From assembly GCA_016869765.1 (NCBI GenBank), contig VGES01000004.1:47806-111805 (forward strand): 64,000 nucleotides of DNA. Reading direction: 5' to 3'. The position numbers and the translations under genes are program-made. The stretch is from Alphaproteobacteria bacterium. GTDB lineage: Bacteria; Pseudomonadota; Alphaproteobacteria; SHVP01. The number at the start of each line of letters is the position of its first letter. Positions within the stretch are counted from its first letter, which is position 1. The notes under the pieces are model-generated. The model was not told the origin of the DNA, did no database searches, and saw nothing but the letters and a program-made list of their open reading frames with translations. Positions 22,011 to 32,094 of the stretch are shown in pieces.

Positions 22011-23129
22011 GTGAGCAGCCTCGGCCGCTACATATTCGTTCAGCTGCTCGGCCCCCTCGGCTTCATCACGATCGCCTTGACCGGGGTCGTCTGGCTCATG
22101 CAGGGCCTGCGGTTTCTCGATCTCATCATCAACAAAGGGCTTTCGCTCGGGGACTTCCTCTACCTGACCCTGCTGTTGCTTCCTGGTTTTCTGACCATGA
22201 TCCTGCCGATTGCCATGGTCTGCGCGGTGATGGTCGTCTACCTGCGCCTGGAGGCCGATAGCGAGACCATCGTGATGCGGGCAGCCGGATTCGGTCCATG
22301 GCGTTTCGTCATGCCGGCGCTGCTGCTGGCGGGGATGGTCGGGGGCATCATGCTCAGCCTGACGACGTATTTCGCGCCGGCCGGTTATCGCACCTTCAAG
22401 GACATGCAATTCGTCGTGCGCAACAACGTTGCCTCCATCCTCCTGCAGGAGGGGGCTTTCACCCAGGTGGTCACGGGGGTGACAGCCTACGTCCGGGAGC
22501 GCGTCTCCGACGGCGAACTCCTCGGGTTGTTGGTCCACGACGCTCGCGATCCGAGCCGCCCGGTTACGATCATTGCGGAGCGAGGTTCATTGGTGTCGAC
22601 CGCCGATGGCCCACGGTTCGTACTCGCGGCGGGGCATCGCCAGGAACTCGACAAGGCTCGCGGGCAGCTGAGTTGGCTTTACTTCGACGAATATGCGTTC
22701 GATCTCGGTGGCTTCGCCGTGGCGCCTGAAACGAGGTGGCGGGAGGGCAGCGAGCGCTTCTTGCACGAGTTGTTGCAGCCCAGCTCGAACCTCGACGACA
22801 TCAAGAATCGGACGCGTTTCCTGGTCGAAGCGCACCGCCGGTTGACGATTCCGCTCTACCCCACGGCGCTGGCCGCCATCGCCCTCGCCACCCTGATGTG
22901 GAGCCAATTCAGTCGACGCCAGCGTTGGGGGCGCGTCGCGGTTGTCGCGCTTGCAGCGGTATTGTTCGAGCTCGTGGGTTTGGGCCTCGTACCGATTCTC
23001 GGTAGGTCGCCCTACCTGATCCCATTGCTCTATGTGCACGGATTGGCGGCCATCGCGGGCGGGCTGTTTCTGGCCGCGTATCCCCGCCGGCCGTTGGGGC
23101 GTGGATTGCTAGCCCGGGGGACCACCTGA
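22011..23129 (+). CDS. lptF: LPS export ABC transporter permease LptF
   Basis: LGRYIFVQLLGPLGFITIALTGVVWLMQGLRFLDLIINKGLSLGDFLYLTLLLLPGFLTMILPIAM; GTG start. Confidence 0.95.
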   Translation: MSSLGRYIFVQLLGPLGFITIALTGVVWLMQGLRFLDLIINKGLSLGDFLYLTLLLLPGFLTMILPIAMVCAVMVVYLRLEADSETIVMRAAGFGPWRFVMPALLLAGMVGGIMLSLTTYFAPAGYRTFKDMQFVVRNNVASILLQEGAFTQVVTGVTAYVRERVSDGELLGLLVHDARDPSRPVTIIAERGSLVSTADGPRFVLAAGHRQELDKARGQLSWLYFDEYAFDLGGFAVAPETRWREGSERFLHELLQPSSNLDDIKNRTRFLVEAHRRLTIPLYPTALAAIALATLMWSQFSRRQRWGRVAVVALAAVLFELVGLGLVPILGRSPYLIPLLYVHGLAAIAGGLFLAAYPRRPLGRGLLARGTT

Positions 23130-24226
23130 TGCGTGTCTCCTGGACGTTGTCCATCTATCTCGGTCGCCATTTCCTCCACGGCATCGTCCTCGCCCTCGCC
23201 GTGTTGAGCGCCTTGATCCTCCTGATCGAGGTTGTCGAATTGCTTCGCCGTTCGGCGGATCGACCCGAGGTGACCTTCCTAATCGTGTTGGGCCTCGCGT
23301 TGCTCAACCTGCCTACCGTGTTGCAGAAAATTCTCCCCTTTGCCTTTTTGTTCGGCGGGATGTACGCGTTCCTGCGGCTGACCAAAACCCACGAGTTGAT
23401 TGTGGCGCGTGCCGCTGGTGTCTCGGTCTGGCAATTCTTGTTGCCCGCCTTGATCATTGCCGTGGCGCTCGGCGCCTTCGTCATTGCGGTTGTCAATCCG
23501 CTGGCGGCGGTCATGGCGAGTCGCCATGACAACCTGGAGGCCAAGTATCTTCACGGCCGCTCGAGTTTGCTCGCGGTGTCCTCGAGCGGCTTGTGGTTGC
23601 GCCAGGCGGACCCCGGCGGTCGCTCGGTGATCCATGCGCAGTCCGTGTCTCAGCAGGGCACCGAGTTCCGCGATGTCGTGATCTTCCGCTACGAGGGCAG
23701 CGGCGATCGATTCGTCGAGCGCCTTGATGCGCGTCTAGCGGAACTCTCGGAGGGACACTGGCGACTGCGCGATGCGATTCTTTCGAGCCCGGATCGCCCA
23801 GCACGCACAGTCGCGCACTCGGAGTTGCCGACAAATCTGACGTTGAAGGAGATTCAGGACAGCTTCGCCGCGCCCGAAACGTTGTCTTTCTGGGCGCTCC
23901 CGGCGTTCATCGAACTGTTGCAAGAGGCGGGCTTCGCAGCACGTCGCTATCGGGTTCATTGGCATTCGGTGCTGTCCTTGCCGTTCTTCCTCGCCGCCAC
24001 GGTGTTGATTGCCGCGACGTTCTCGCTGCGCCTGACTCGCCGTGGCGCCACCGGGTTGCTCGTCGCCGGGGGGGCCGCCACGGGATTCGCGTTGTTCGTC
24101 GTCTCGGACTTGGTCCTGGCGCTGGGCATGTCGGGCAAGGTGCCGCCGCTGGCGGCCGCCTGGACGCCGGTGGGCGTGACAGCGCTGCTCGGTCTGGCCC
24201 TGCTTCTGCACTTCGAGGACGGCTAA
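23129..24226 (+). CDS. lptG: LPS export ABC transporter permease LptG
   Basis: Follows lptF; LSIYLGRHFLHGIVLALAVLSALILLIEVVELLRRS. Confidence 0.95.
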   Translation: MRVSWTLSIYLGRHFLHGIVLALAVLSALILLIEVVELLRRSADRPEVTFLIVLGLALLNLPTVLQKILPFAFLFGGMYAFLRLTKTHELIVARAAGVSVWQFLLPALIIAVALGAFVIAVVNPLAAVMASRHDNLEAKYLHGRSSLLAVSSSGLWLRQADPGGRSVIHAQSVSQQGTEFRDVVIFRYEGSGDRFVERLDARLAELSEGHWRLRDAILSSPDRPARTVAHSELPTNLTLKEIQDSFAAPETLSFWALPAFIELLQEAGFAARRYRVHWHSVLSLPFFLAATVLIAATFSLRLTRRGATGLLVAGGAATGFALFVVSDLVLALGMSGKVPPLAAAWTPVGVTALLGLALLLHFEDG

Positions 24227-24228
24227 TC

Positions 24229-26385
24229 GTGTCAGCCGTCGTGCTCCGCTGGATCGGGATCGCGCTCGTCCTGGTCGTTTGCTGGATGGCTCGTCCGGGA
24301 TTCTCGGCGGAGGCGTCCGGTGAGCGCCGGTTCCTCATGCTGGCCAACGAACTGCGCTACGACGAGACTGCTGGCTCCGTGAGTGCGATCGGAGACGTCG
24401 AAGTTTCGACCGACGGGCGCATACTCCTTGCCGAACGAATCACATACTTCCAGCGTTCGGATACCGTGATCGCCGAAGGAAACGTCAGTCTCCTCGAGAC
24501 CGACGGAACGGTGCTGTTTGCGGATCGCATGGAGTTGCGCGATCAGCTGCGCAACGGAACCATCGAACAATTCAAAGGGCGCCTTGCTGACAACGCCCGG
24601 GTCACCGCCGCCATCGCGCGACGTGACGATGGCAATCGCACCCGGATGCTGAAGGCCCTCTACTCGCCATGCGACGTCTGCCCGAATGATCCCCAACGCC
24701 CGCCGATCTGGGCGGTCCGGGCCTCCCGAGTCACACACGACCAAGCGGCGAAGCAGGTCGAATACAACGACGCCCGGATCGAGATTTATGGCGTCCCGAT
24801 CCTCTACACGCCCTACCTCTCGCACCCCGATCCCAGCGTGGATCGCAGGAGCGGATTCCTGGCGCCTTCGTTCGGTCGTTCGTCGAAACTCGGAACCAAA
24901 GTCGAGACCCCCTACTACTTCGCTATTGCGCCGCACATCGACACCACCGTCACCCCACTCTACACCTCGCAAGAAGGGCCGGTTCTCAGCAGCGAATACC
25001 GGCAACGGACGCGCACCGGCGCCTTCGATCTCACGGGAAGCTACACGCGCCCCGACCGCCGCGACGACCTCAACCGCCGAACGAACAAGAAGGACGATCG
25101 ATCCCATGTCCGCGGGCAGGGCCGTTTCGACATCGACAACACGTGGCGCTGGGGGTTTCAGGCCGCGCGGGCTAGCGACGATACGTACCTGAAGAAGTAC
25201 AGTTTCGGGAGCGACGACATCTTGCGCTCGCGGCTGTTCGTCGAAGGGGCGCGTGGGCGCTCGTTTGCTTCGGCAAACGCCTACGCCTTCCAAGGGCTGC
25301 GCTCGACGGACGACCCCGGGCAGACCCCGTATGCACTGCCCCTGCTCGACTACAACTACATCAGTGACGCCGGGCGATACGGCGACACGTTTCGTTTCGA
25401 TGCAAACTTCTTGTCGCTTTCGCGCAACGCCGGGAGCGACGTGACACGAACGGTGCTGCGCGGGGCGTGGCAGGTCCCCTACTACGGGGCGATGGGCGAC
25501 GTGACGACGCTCAAAGCAGAGCTACGCGGCGACGGGTACTACGTCACCGACGCCGCTCAGTCGCCTGCGCCGCACGCCCCCACCGACGATGGATTCGTCG
25601 GTCGTGCCCTGCCGCAGGTCACGGTCGACTGGCGGCTCCCCTTCGTGCGACGCGAGCAAGCGTCCTATCAGTCTCTGACGCCGATCGCCAATTTCGTGGT
25701 GAGCCCCTATGGCGGCAATCCCGGTCGCATTCCGAACGAAGATAGCCGGAACTTTGAGTTCGACGATACGAACCTGTTCACGTCGTCCCGCTTCCCGGGT
25801 TTCGATCGCGTCGAAGGCGGCCCGCGGGCCAATCTCGGCCTCAAGTACGGCATCTATTCCTTCGACGGTCACTCTGTCACCGCGCTGCTCGGTCAGACGT
25901 TTCGCGGCCATGCCGACGACACGTTCGCCCGGAAGAGCGGCCTCGAAGGCTACCGATCCGACTACGTGTCCCGGCTCGATTTTTCGCCGATGCCAAACCT
26001 ACAGCTCTATGAGCGGTTTCGCTTCGACAAGGACACCTTGGGCTTGCGGCGTCACGAACTCGGGGTTGACGCCGGGCCGCGCGACTATCGGGTAAACCTG
26101 ACCTACGTTCAGCTGAGTCGCGAACTCATTGATGATGCCCTCGCACCGCGCGAGGAACTGAGCCTCGCGGCGCGAGCCAAGGTGGCCCAATTCTGGTCGG
26201 TCCGGGCTGCAACCCGTCACGACTTGACCTCGACCGGCGGCGCCATTAAGTCCGCCGCTGGTGTATTCTACGAGGACGAGTGCTTGGATCTGGGCGTCGA
26301 CTTCGTACGCGACTACACGCGGGACCGTGATGTCGAACCATCGACCAGTTTTTCGGTCAGAGTTCGGCTGAAGACGTTGGGATGA
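24229..26385 (+). CDS. lptD: LPS-assembly protein LptD
   Basis: LTADEMELR-like OstA region (LFADRMELRDQLRNGTIEQFKGRLADNARVTAA), SPCDVCPNDPQRPPIWAVRASRVTHDQ; GTG start 24229 after lptG. Confidence 0.93.
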   Translation: MSAVVLRWIGIALVLVVCWMARPGFSAEASGERRFLMLANELRYDETAGSVSAIGDVEVSTDGRILLAERITYFQRSDTVIAEGNVSLLETDGTVLFADRMELRDQLRNGTIEQFKGRLADNARVTAAIARRDDGNRTRMLKALYSPCDVCPNDPQRPPIWAVRASRVTHDQAAKQVEYNDARIEIYGVPILYTPYLSHPDPSVDRRSGFLAPSFGRSSKLGTKVETPYYFAIAPHIDTTVTPLYTSQEGPVLSSEYRQRTRTGAFDLTGSYTRPDRRDDLNRRTNKKDDRSHVRGQGRFDIDNTWRWGFQAARASDDTYLKKYSFGSDDILRSRLFVEGARGRSFASANAYAFQGLRSTDDPGQTPYALPLLDYNYISDAGRYGDTFRFDANFLSLSRNAGSDVTRTVLRGAWQVPYYGAMGDVTTLKAELRGDGYYVTDAAQSPAPHAPTDDGFVGRALPQVTVDWRLPFVRREQASYQSLTPIANFVVSPYGGNPGRIPNEDSRNFEFDDTNLFTSSRFPGFDRVEGGPRANLGLKYGIYSFDGHSVTALLGQTFRGHADDTFARKSGLEGYRSDYVSRLDFSPMPNLQLYERFRFDKDTLGLRRHELGVDAGPRDYRVNLTYVQLSRELIDDALAPREELSLAARAKVAQFWSVRAATRHDLTSTGGAIKSAAGVFYEDECLDLGVDFVRDYTRDRDVEPSTSFSVRVRLKTLG

Positions 26386-27644
26386 GGATGCGCACGCGCC
26401 TGTTTCGCCATCTTGTGCTGATGACCCTCGTGGTGGCTGGGCCAATCGTACCCCCGGCTGCGGCACAGGTGATGCGAATTGCCGCGGTCGTCAACGACGA
26501 GGCCATTTCGGCCTTCGATATCGATCAACGCGTTCGATTGGTTGTCGCTACTTCGGGTGCCCGACCGAACCCCGAGCTGCTACGCCGGCTGGAAAGCCAG
26601 GTGCTGAACACGTTGATCGAAGAGCGCCTGCAACTCCAGGAAGCCAAGCGCTTGAACATTCGCGTCAATGAAGCCGAAGTCGACGAGGGGATTCAATTCA
26701 TCGAGAAACAGAACCAGTTCCAGCCGGGTCAGCTCGAGCGTGCCCTGGCGCGCTCCGGCGTCGATCTAACCACGCTCGCCGACCAGTTGAGGGCGCAGAT
26801 TTCCTGGAGCAAGTTGGTTCGCCAGCGCCTGCGACCGAGCGTCGTTGTCGGGCAAGATGAGATCGAGGAGGCGTTGCGACGATCGGCCGAGAGTGAAGGC
26901 CAGATCGAGGTCCAACTCAGCGAGATCTTTCTGGCACTGGATTCCCCTGAGCGGCGTGATGAAACGACGCGTGTAGCGGCCGAGTTGGTGCGTCAGGTCC
27001 GGGGTGGCGCCTCGTTTGGCGACCTGGCGCGGCAAGTCTCCCAGGCGTCATCCGCACAAACCTCGGGCGACCTGGGCTGGGTCAGCGTTACACGGCTGCC
27101 TGAAGCGGTCGAACGGGCCGTGCGCGATACCCAGCCGGGCTCCGTGACCGACCCCGTGGTCACCCGTGAGGGCATCTATGTGCTCCAGGTTCGCGATCGA
27201 CGGACCGGGGGCGATTTGGGCGAGGCCCGTGTTCGGCTCAAACAGGTTCTCCTGCCTCTGCGGCCCGATGCGCCACGCGATGCCGTTCAGACACAAACGG
27301 CGCTCGCCAGCCAGATCGCAGCTTCAATTGCGTCCTGTGAGGACATGGATCGGGTGATCGCGGACCTGAAATCGCGCGACTCGGGTGACCTAGGTTCGGT
27401 CAGACTTCGCGATGTCCCCGAACAGTTACGTCGTGCAATCGAGAACCTGCCCGTCGGCAAGGCAAGCACTCCCGTCCGCACCGAGGCCGGGATTCAGGTT
27501 CTCGCGGTCTGCGAACGGGACACCCCGAACAATCTCGCGCAACGACGTGCCGTCGAGAACACGCTCGGCCAGACCAAACTCGACATGATGGCGAGACGCT
27601 ACTTACGCGATCTTCGCCGCGACGGCCTGATCGAAATTCGATGA
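26382..27644 (+). CDS. surA: Periplasmic peptidyl-prolyl isomerase, SurA type
   Basis: IAAVVNDEAISAFDIDQRVRLVV, IEERLQLQEAKRLNI, rotamase region with DLGWVSVTRLPEA. Confidence 0.92.
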   Translation: MRMRTRLFRHLVLMTLVVAGPIVPPAAAQVMRIAAVVNDEAISAFDIDQRVRLVVATSGARPNPELLRRLESQVLNTLIEERLQLQEAKRLNIRVNEAEVDEGIQFIEKQNQFQPGQLERALARSGVDLTTLADQLRAQISWSKLVRQRLRPSVVVGQDEIEEALRRSAESEGQIEVQLSEIFLALDSPERRDETTRVAAELVRQVRGGASFGDLARQVSQASSAQTSGDLGWVSVTRLPEAVERAVRDTQPGSVTDPVVTREGIYVLQVRDRRTGGDLGEARVRLKQVLLPLRPDAPRDAVQTQTALASQIAASIASCEDMDRVIADLKSRDSGDLGSVRLRDVPEQLRRAIENLPVGKASTPVRTEAGIQVLAVCERDTPNNLAQRRAVENTLGQTKLDMMARRYLRDLRRDGLIEIR

Positions 27645-28663
27645 TGCGACGAGAGCCCGCCGCGATTGCGGTCACGATGGGCGAACCTGCAGGAATCTCC
27701 GGCGAGATCACCATCAAGGCTTGGCTCGCCCGAGGTGACCTTCCCGCGTTCTTCGTTATCGGGGACCCGGCATGGCTGTCGGCCGTCGCCCACCGTTTTG
27801 GCCTCTCGTTGCGGTTGGCGCTCATCGACCATCCCGAGGAGGCGGCCAACGCGTTCCCACTCGCGTTGCCCGTCCTGTCTGAGCTGTTGGCCGCACCGGA
27901 GTGTCTTGGCGAGCCACGGAACGAAAACGCTCCAGCCGTCATTCGCGCCATCGATCGCGCCGTCGAAAACGCCATGACCGGTCGTGCGAGCGCGGTGGTT
28001 ACCAATCCGATTCATAAGAAAACCCTGTATGACGCGGGATTCCACGCCCCAGGCCACACCGAGTATCTCGCGGAACTGAGCGGTCCGGACGTGCGGCCCG
28101 TGATGATGCTGTGTGCGCCCGGCCTCAGGACGGTACCGGTCACCATCCATCGGCCACTCGCCGAAGCCGTCGCGACCTTGCGGGCCGAGGAAATCGTGCG
28201 ATGTGGTCTGACGCTGCACCACAGTCTGCAGCGAGATTTTTCCATCGATCGGCCGCGCATTGCGGTGGCCGGGTTGAATCCTCACGCCGGCGAAGGCGGT
28301 TCACTCGGAACCGAGGAACGCTCGATCATCGGGCCGGCCATCGACACCTTGCGTCGGCGCGGGGTTCTGATCGAGGGCCCAATGGCAGCCGATGCCATGT
28401 TTCATCCCGGCGCGCGCCGCGGCTATGACGCCGCGCTTTGCATGTATCACGACCAAGCCTTAATCCCCGTGAAGACATTGGCGTTCTCCTCGGCTGTCAA
28501 TACCACCCTGGGCCTGCCTTTTGTTCGCACCTCTCCCGATCACGGCACCGCCCTCGATATCGCAACCCGAGGGCAAGCCGACCCGAGCAGCCTGATCGCG
28601 GCTATTCGCCTCGCCAGCGCAATGGCGGCCAGCCGCCGTGACGCTGGCGATCAGGCCGCCTGA
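27641..28663 (+). CDS. pdxA: 4-hydroxythreonine-4-phosphate dehydrogenase
   Basis: AVTMGEPAGISGEITIKAW, VAGLNPHAGEGGSLGTEE, YDAALCMYHDQALIPVKTL. Confidence 0.96.
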   Translation: MMRREPAAIAVTMGEPAGISGEITIKAWLARGDLPAFFVIGDPAWLSAVAHRFGLSLRLALIDHPEEAANAFPLALPVLSELLAAPECLGEPRNENAPAVIRAIDRAVENAMTGRASAVVTNPIHKKTLYDAGFHAPGHTEYLAELSGPDVRPVMMLCAPGLRTVPVTIHRPLAEAVATLRAEEIVRCGLTLHHSLQRDFSIDRPRIAVAGLNPHAGEGGSLGTEERSIIGPAIDTLRRRGVLIEGPMAADAMFHPGARRGYDAALCMYHDQALIPVKTLAFSSAVNTTLGLPFVRTSPDHGTALDIATRGQADPSSLIAAIRLASAMAASRRDAGDQAA

Positions 28664-28668
28664 CCCCC

Positions 28669-29511
28669 GTGTCAGCCCCCCTCCGGCCACTGCGCGATCT
28701 GATTCGCGACCATGGCCTGTGGACAAGAAAGTCCCTCGGCCAACATTTCATTCTCGATCTCAACGTCACGCGGCGGATCGTACGCTCCGTTCCCGACCGT
28801 GCAGGGGCTTGGGCGTACGAAGTTGGGCCGGGCCCAGGAGGCTTGACGCGCGCCCTGCTCGAAGCGGAATTCGCCGGAGTCGTCGCGGTCGAACGCGACG
28901 AACGTTGTATCGCGGCCCTCGGCGAACTGAAGGCCGTCTACCCGGATCGACTTCGCGTCATTTCGGGTGATGCCATGGGGGTCGACGAAAAGGACCTGCT
29001 GCCGAGCCCGGCGCACCTGGTGGCCAATCTTCCCTACAACGTAGGAACACCGCTGCTTTTCAAATGGCTGGAGCGGCCCACCACCTTCCAAACCATGACC
29101 CTCATGTTCCAGAAGGAAGTCGCAGAACGTCTGCGCGCACAACCACGAACGAAAGCCTATGGTCGCTTGGCGGTGATGGCCCAATGGCTTTGCGAAGTCG
29201 ATACACTCTTCGACATTCCGCGCAGCGTTTTCCTGCCGCCACCGCGAGTCACCTCGACGGTGGTTCGCCTGGTCCCGCGGGCAACACCCTTGGCCGATGC
29301 GAGTCCGATCGTTCTAGCACGGGTCGTCGCTGCCGCCTTTGGTCAACGTCGAAAAATGTTGCGGGCGAGCTTGAAGTCGATCGAAGCGCGAACGGATGCT
29401 TGGCTGGCGGCGGCAGGCATCGACGGTCGTCGCCGAGCAGAAGAACTGTCGATTGCCGAATTCTGCACGTTGGCGCGCGAGTTCGAGAATCTCGGCGCTC
29501 AGCGACCTTGA
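28669..29511 (+). CDS. rsmA: 16S rRNA (adenine1518-N6/adenine1519-N6) dimethyltransferase
   Basis: KSLGQHFILDLNVTRRIV, YEVGPGPGGLTRALLE, LVANLPYNVGTPLL. Confidence 0.96.
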   Translation: MSAPLRPLRDLIRDHGLWTRKSLGQHFILDLNVTRRIVRSVPDRAGAWAYEVGPGPGGLTRALLEAEFAGVVAVERDERCIAALGELKAVYPDRLRVISGDAMGVDEKDLLPSPAHLVANLPYNVGTPLLFKWLERPTTFQTMTLMFQKEVAERLRAQPRTKAYGRLAVMAQWLCEVDTLFDIPRSVFLPPPRVTSTVVRLVPRATPLADASPIVLARVVAAAFGQRRKMLRASLKSIEARTDAWLAAAGIDGRRRAEELSIAEFCTLAREFENLGAQRP

Positions 29512-30164
29512 TCGAGGAGCTCGCGAACAAACTGCACGAGCCACGTTTGGCGCTGCCGGCGAAGCCGCTCGGCCTCGACGATCGTCTGGAGCTGCCGCAG
29601 ACAGGCCGCGAGATCGCTGTTGACGAGGACATAGTCGTACTCGCTCCAATGCGTGATCTCGGCTCCTGCTTTCGCCATACGCGTAGCAACCACCTCGGGC
29701 GTATCTTGGGCGCGCAAACGCAGGCGATCGGTGAGATCGGCCATAGTCGGCGGCAGGATAAAGACAGTCACCATATCGTCGCGGTGCTGGGTAAGTTGTT
29801 GGGTTCCCTGCCAATCGATGTCGAACAGAACACAGCGACCGTTTGCCAGCGCCTCGTGCACCGGCGCCGCCGGCGTTCCATACCGGTGCGCGAACACTTT
29901 GGCCCACTCGAGAAATTCGCCGCGACGGACCATTTCGTCAAATCGGGCGTCATCGACGAAAAAATAATCGCGCCCGTCGACTTCTGTCGCCCGCGGCGGC
30001 CTGGTCGTCGCCGAAACCGACATCACGAAGTCGCCGTTGGCCTCGAGCAGGGCGCGCGAAAGCGTGGTTTTGCCCGCGCCCGAGGGCGAGGACAATACCA
30101 AGATGAAGCCGCGGCTCGAGGCCGCTCGAGAATTGGGCCTATTCAAGGTTCTGCACCTGTTCAC
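29499..30164 (-). CDS. gmk: Guanylate kinase
   Basis: FILVLSSPSGAGKTTLSRALLE, TRPPRATEVDGRDYFFVDDARFDEM, HRYGTPAAPV. Confidence 0.96.
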   Translation of the reverse strand: MNRCRTLNRPNSRAASSRGFILVLSSPSGAGKTTLSRALLEANGDFVMSVSATTRPPRATEVDGRDYFFVDDARFDEMVRRGEFLEWAKVFAHRYGTPAAPVHEALANGRCVLFDIDWQGTQQLTQHRDDMVTVFILPPTMADLTDRLRLRAQDTPEVVATRMAKAGAEITHWSEYDYVLVNSDLAACLRQLQTIVEAERLRRQRQTWLVQFVRELLDQGR

Positions 30165-31041
30165 GCAGACGATCGATTGCGACCTTTAGATCGACACCGA
30201 CCGCCGTCAATGCGACATCGCTCGACTTCGAGCACAGGGTGTTGGCCTCCCGATTGAGTTCCTGACATAAGAAATCGAGCTTGCGACCGGGGGCCTTCGC
30301 GGCCATGAGTTCGCCCACGGCGGTGACGTGCGCCGTAAGGCGTGCCAGTTCTTCGCTGACGTCCCCTTTTACCATGAGAAGGGCGACCTCCTGGTTGAGA
30401 CGTTCCTCCGAGAGATCGGGACGATCAGTCAACAGGGCGTCGACCTGGCTCGAAAACCGTTCACGCCACGTGGTCCGACGCTGCTCGGCCAGAGTCGAGG
30501 CCGCCGTTATTCGTTGGCCAATTTCCGCCAACAGGTCTTGGATCACTCGGCCGAGCTTTTCGCCCTCTCGCCGACGAGATTGCAACAGGCCATCGAGCGC
30601 GGCGGTGGCTGTCGCCACGATCGCAGCGTCACGGCGCGCCAGCACCTGATCGTCTTCGGCAGCTTCTGCAATTTCGATCACTCCACGCGCGGAGAACAGA
30701 CCATCGACGGTCACTGGCGAAAACCGCCCCGCTGCGCTCAATCGTTCGGAGACAGCGATCAATTGCTTGAGCACCGCTTCGTTCACCCGAAGTGTGTCGC
30801 TCCCGTGATCACGTTGGACGGTCAATGACAGATTGATGTTGCCGCGATCGAATCGTTGAGCAGCCAGAGGCTTGATCGAAGCTTCGAGTACCTCGAAACC
30901 CTGTGGAACTCGGCAGCGAACATCGAGGCCACGACCATTGACGCTGCGTACCTCCCATGTCCATCGGTAAGCCCCCTCCTGGCCGGTCGCACGCCCGAAC
31001 CCGGTCATGCTCGAAATCTCTGGTGGCACAGGTTTGGTCAT
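30139..31041 (-). CDS. YicC family endoribonuclease-like protein
   Basis: ISSMTGFGRATGQEGAYRWTWEVRSVNGRGLDVRCRVP and FLCQELNREANTLCSKSSDVALTAVGVDLKVAIDRLREQVQNLE. Confidence 0.95.
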   Translation of the reverse strand: MTKPVPPEISSMTGFGRATGQEGAYRWTWEVRSVNGRGLDVRCRVPQGFEVLEASIKPLAAQRFDRGNINLSLTVQRDHGSDTLRVNEAVLKQLIAVSERLSAAGRFSPVTVDGLFSARGVIEIAEAAEDDQVLARRDAAIVATATAALDGLLQSRRREGEKLGRVIQDLLAEIGQRITAASTLAEQRRTTWRERFSSQVDALLTDRPDLSEERLNQEVALLMVKGDVSEELARLTAHVTAVGELMAAKAPGRKLDFLCQELNREANTLCSKSSDVALTAVGVDLKVAIDRLREQVQNLE

Positions 31042-31083
31042 GGGGGCTGCTCCTCGACGGAAAATTAACCGTTCCGCGAACCT

Positions 31084-32094
31084 TCAGTCGACTCGACCGC
31101 TCGTTGCGCGCCAACGCGCGACGTTGCGCTGATGTTCTTCGAGCGTTCGTGCGAACGCATGGCCGCCCTGCCCGTTGGCGACGAAGTAGAGTTCATCACT
31201 TTGCATCGGGCGCGCGACGGCCAGAAGCGACATCCGCCCGGGGTTGGCAATCGGCCCGGGCGGCAATCCGTCCGAAACATAGGTGTTGTAGCGGCTCGCC
31301 ATGCCGAGATCGGCTCGCGTCAGCGGACGGGCCAACGTCGGATCGCCGCCAGTGAGTGCGTAGACCACCGTTGGATCGGCCTGGAGGCGCATTCCACGTC
31401 GCAAGCGATTGAGAAACACCGCGGCGACGCGGGGACGTTCCTCTTCGACCGACGTTTCCTTCTCGACAATCGAAGCAAGGACCACCATTTCCTCGGGCGA
31501 GCGCAACGGCAACCCCTCGGCACGATCCTGCCAAACACGGGCGACTGTCTCGCGCATGGCCTCCTGCATACGTTCGATGACCGCCATCCGACGGTCGCCG
31601 TAACTGAAGAAATACGTTTCCGGAAGCAGCGTTCCCTCCGCGGGGCGCGTGAGGAGAGCTCCTTCCAATCCCTCGGTCGCCGCGAGCATACGCCAGGCTT
31701 CGACGGCCGTGGCCCCTTCGGGTAGCGTCAGTCGACGCTGGAGCGTACGCCCCTCGACAAGAAGGTCGAGTAGGCCATGCATGTTGAGCGCCGCCGGGAT
31801 GAGATACTCGCCAGCCTTCAGGCGTTTGGCCGAACCGCTAAGCCGTCCGGCCGCTTGAAAAAGCCAAGGACGCTGCAGCACTCCGGCGTCGACCAAGATC
31901 TGGGCAATGCGGGTCGGCCCGGCTCCTGGCGGGATGAGGACGGTACGGGCCTCACGGTGCGGACCGGGTTGCTCGTAGAGACGACCCAGGGTCCAGCCGA
32001 GCGCGGCCGTCGCAACAACAGCCACCGTCAGGACGGCAAGACCGAGGAATAGAACCGAATGAAAAGGCCGACGCGCCGGTTTCGGCGGATTCAC
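31084..32094 (-). CDS. mltG: Endolytic transglycosylase MltG
   Basis: VVLASIVEKETSVEEERPRVAAVFLNRLRRGMRLQADPTVVYAL, YNTYVSDGLPPGPIANPG. Confidence 0.96.
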   Translation of the reverse strand: MNPPKPARRPFHSVLFLGLAVLTVAVVATAALGWTLGRLYEQPGPHREARTVLIPPGAGPTRIAQILVDAGVLQRPWLFQAAGRLSGSAKRLKAGEYLIPAALNMHGLLDLLVEGRTLQRRLTLPEGATAVEAWRMLAATEGLEGALLTRPAEGTLLPETYFFSYGDRRMAVIERMQEAMRETVARVWQDRAEGLPLRSPEEMVVLASIVEKETSVEEERPRVAAVFLNRLRRGMRLQADPTVVYALTGGDPTLARPLTRADLGMASRYNTYVSDGLPPGPIANPGRMSLLAVARPMQSDELYFVANGQGGHAFARTLEEHQRNVARWRATSGRVD

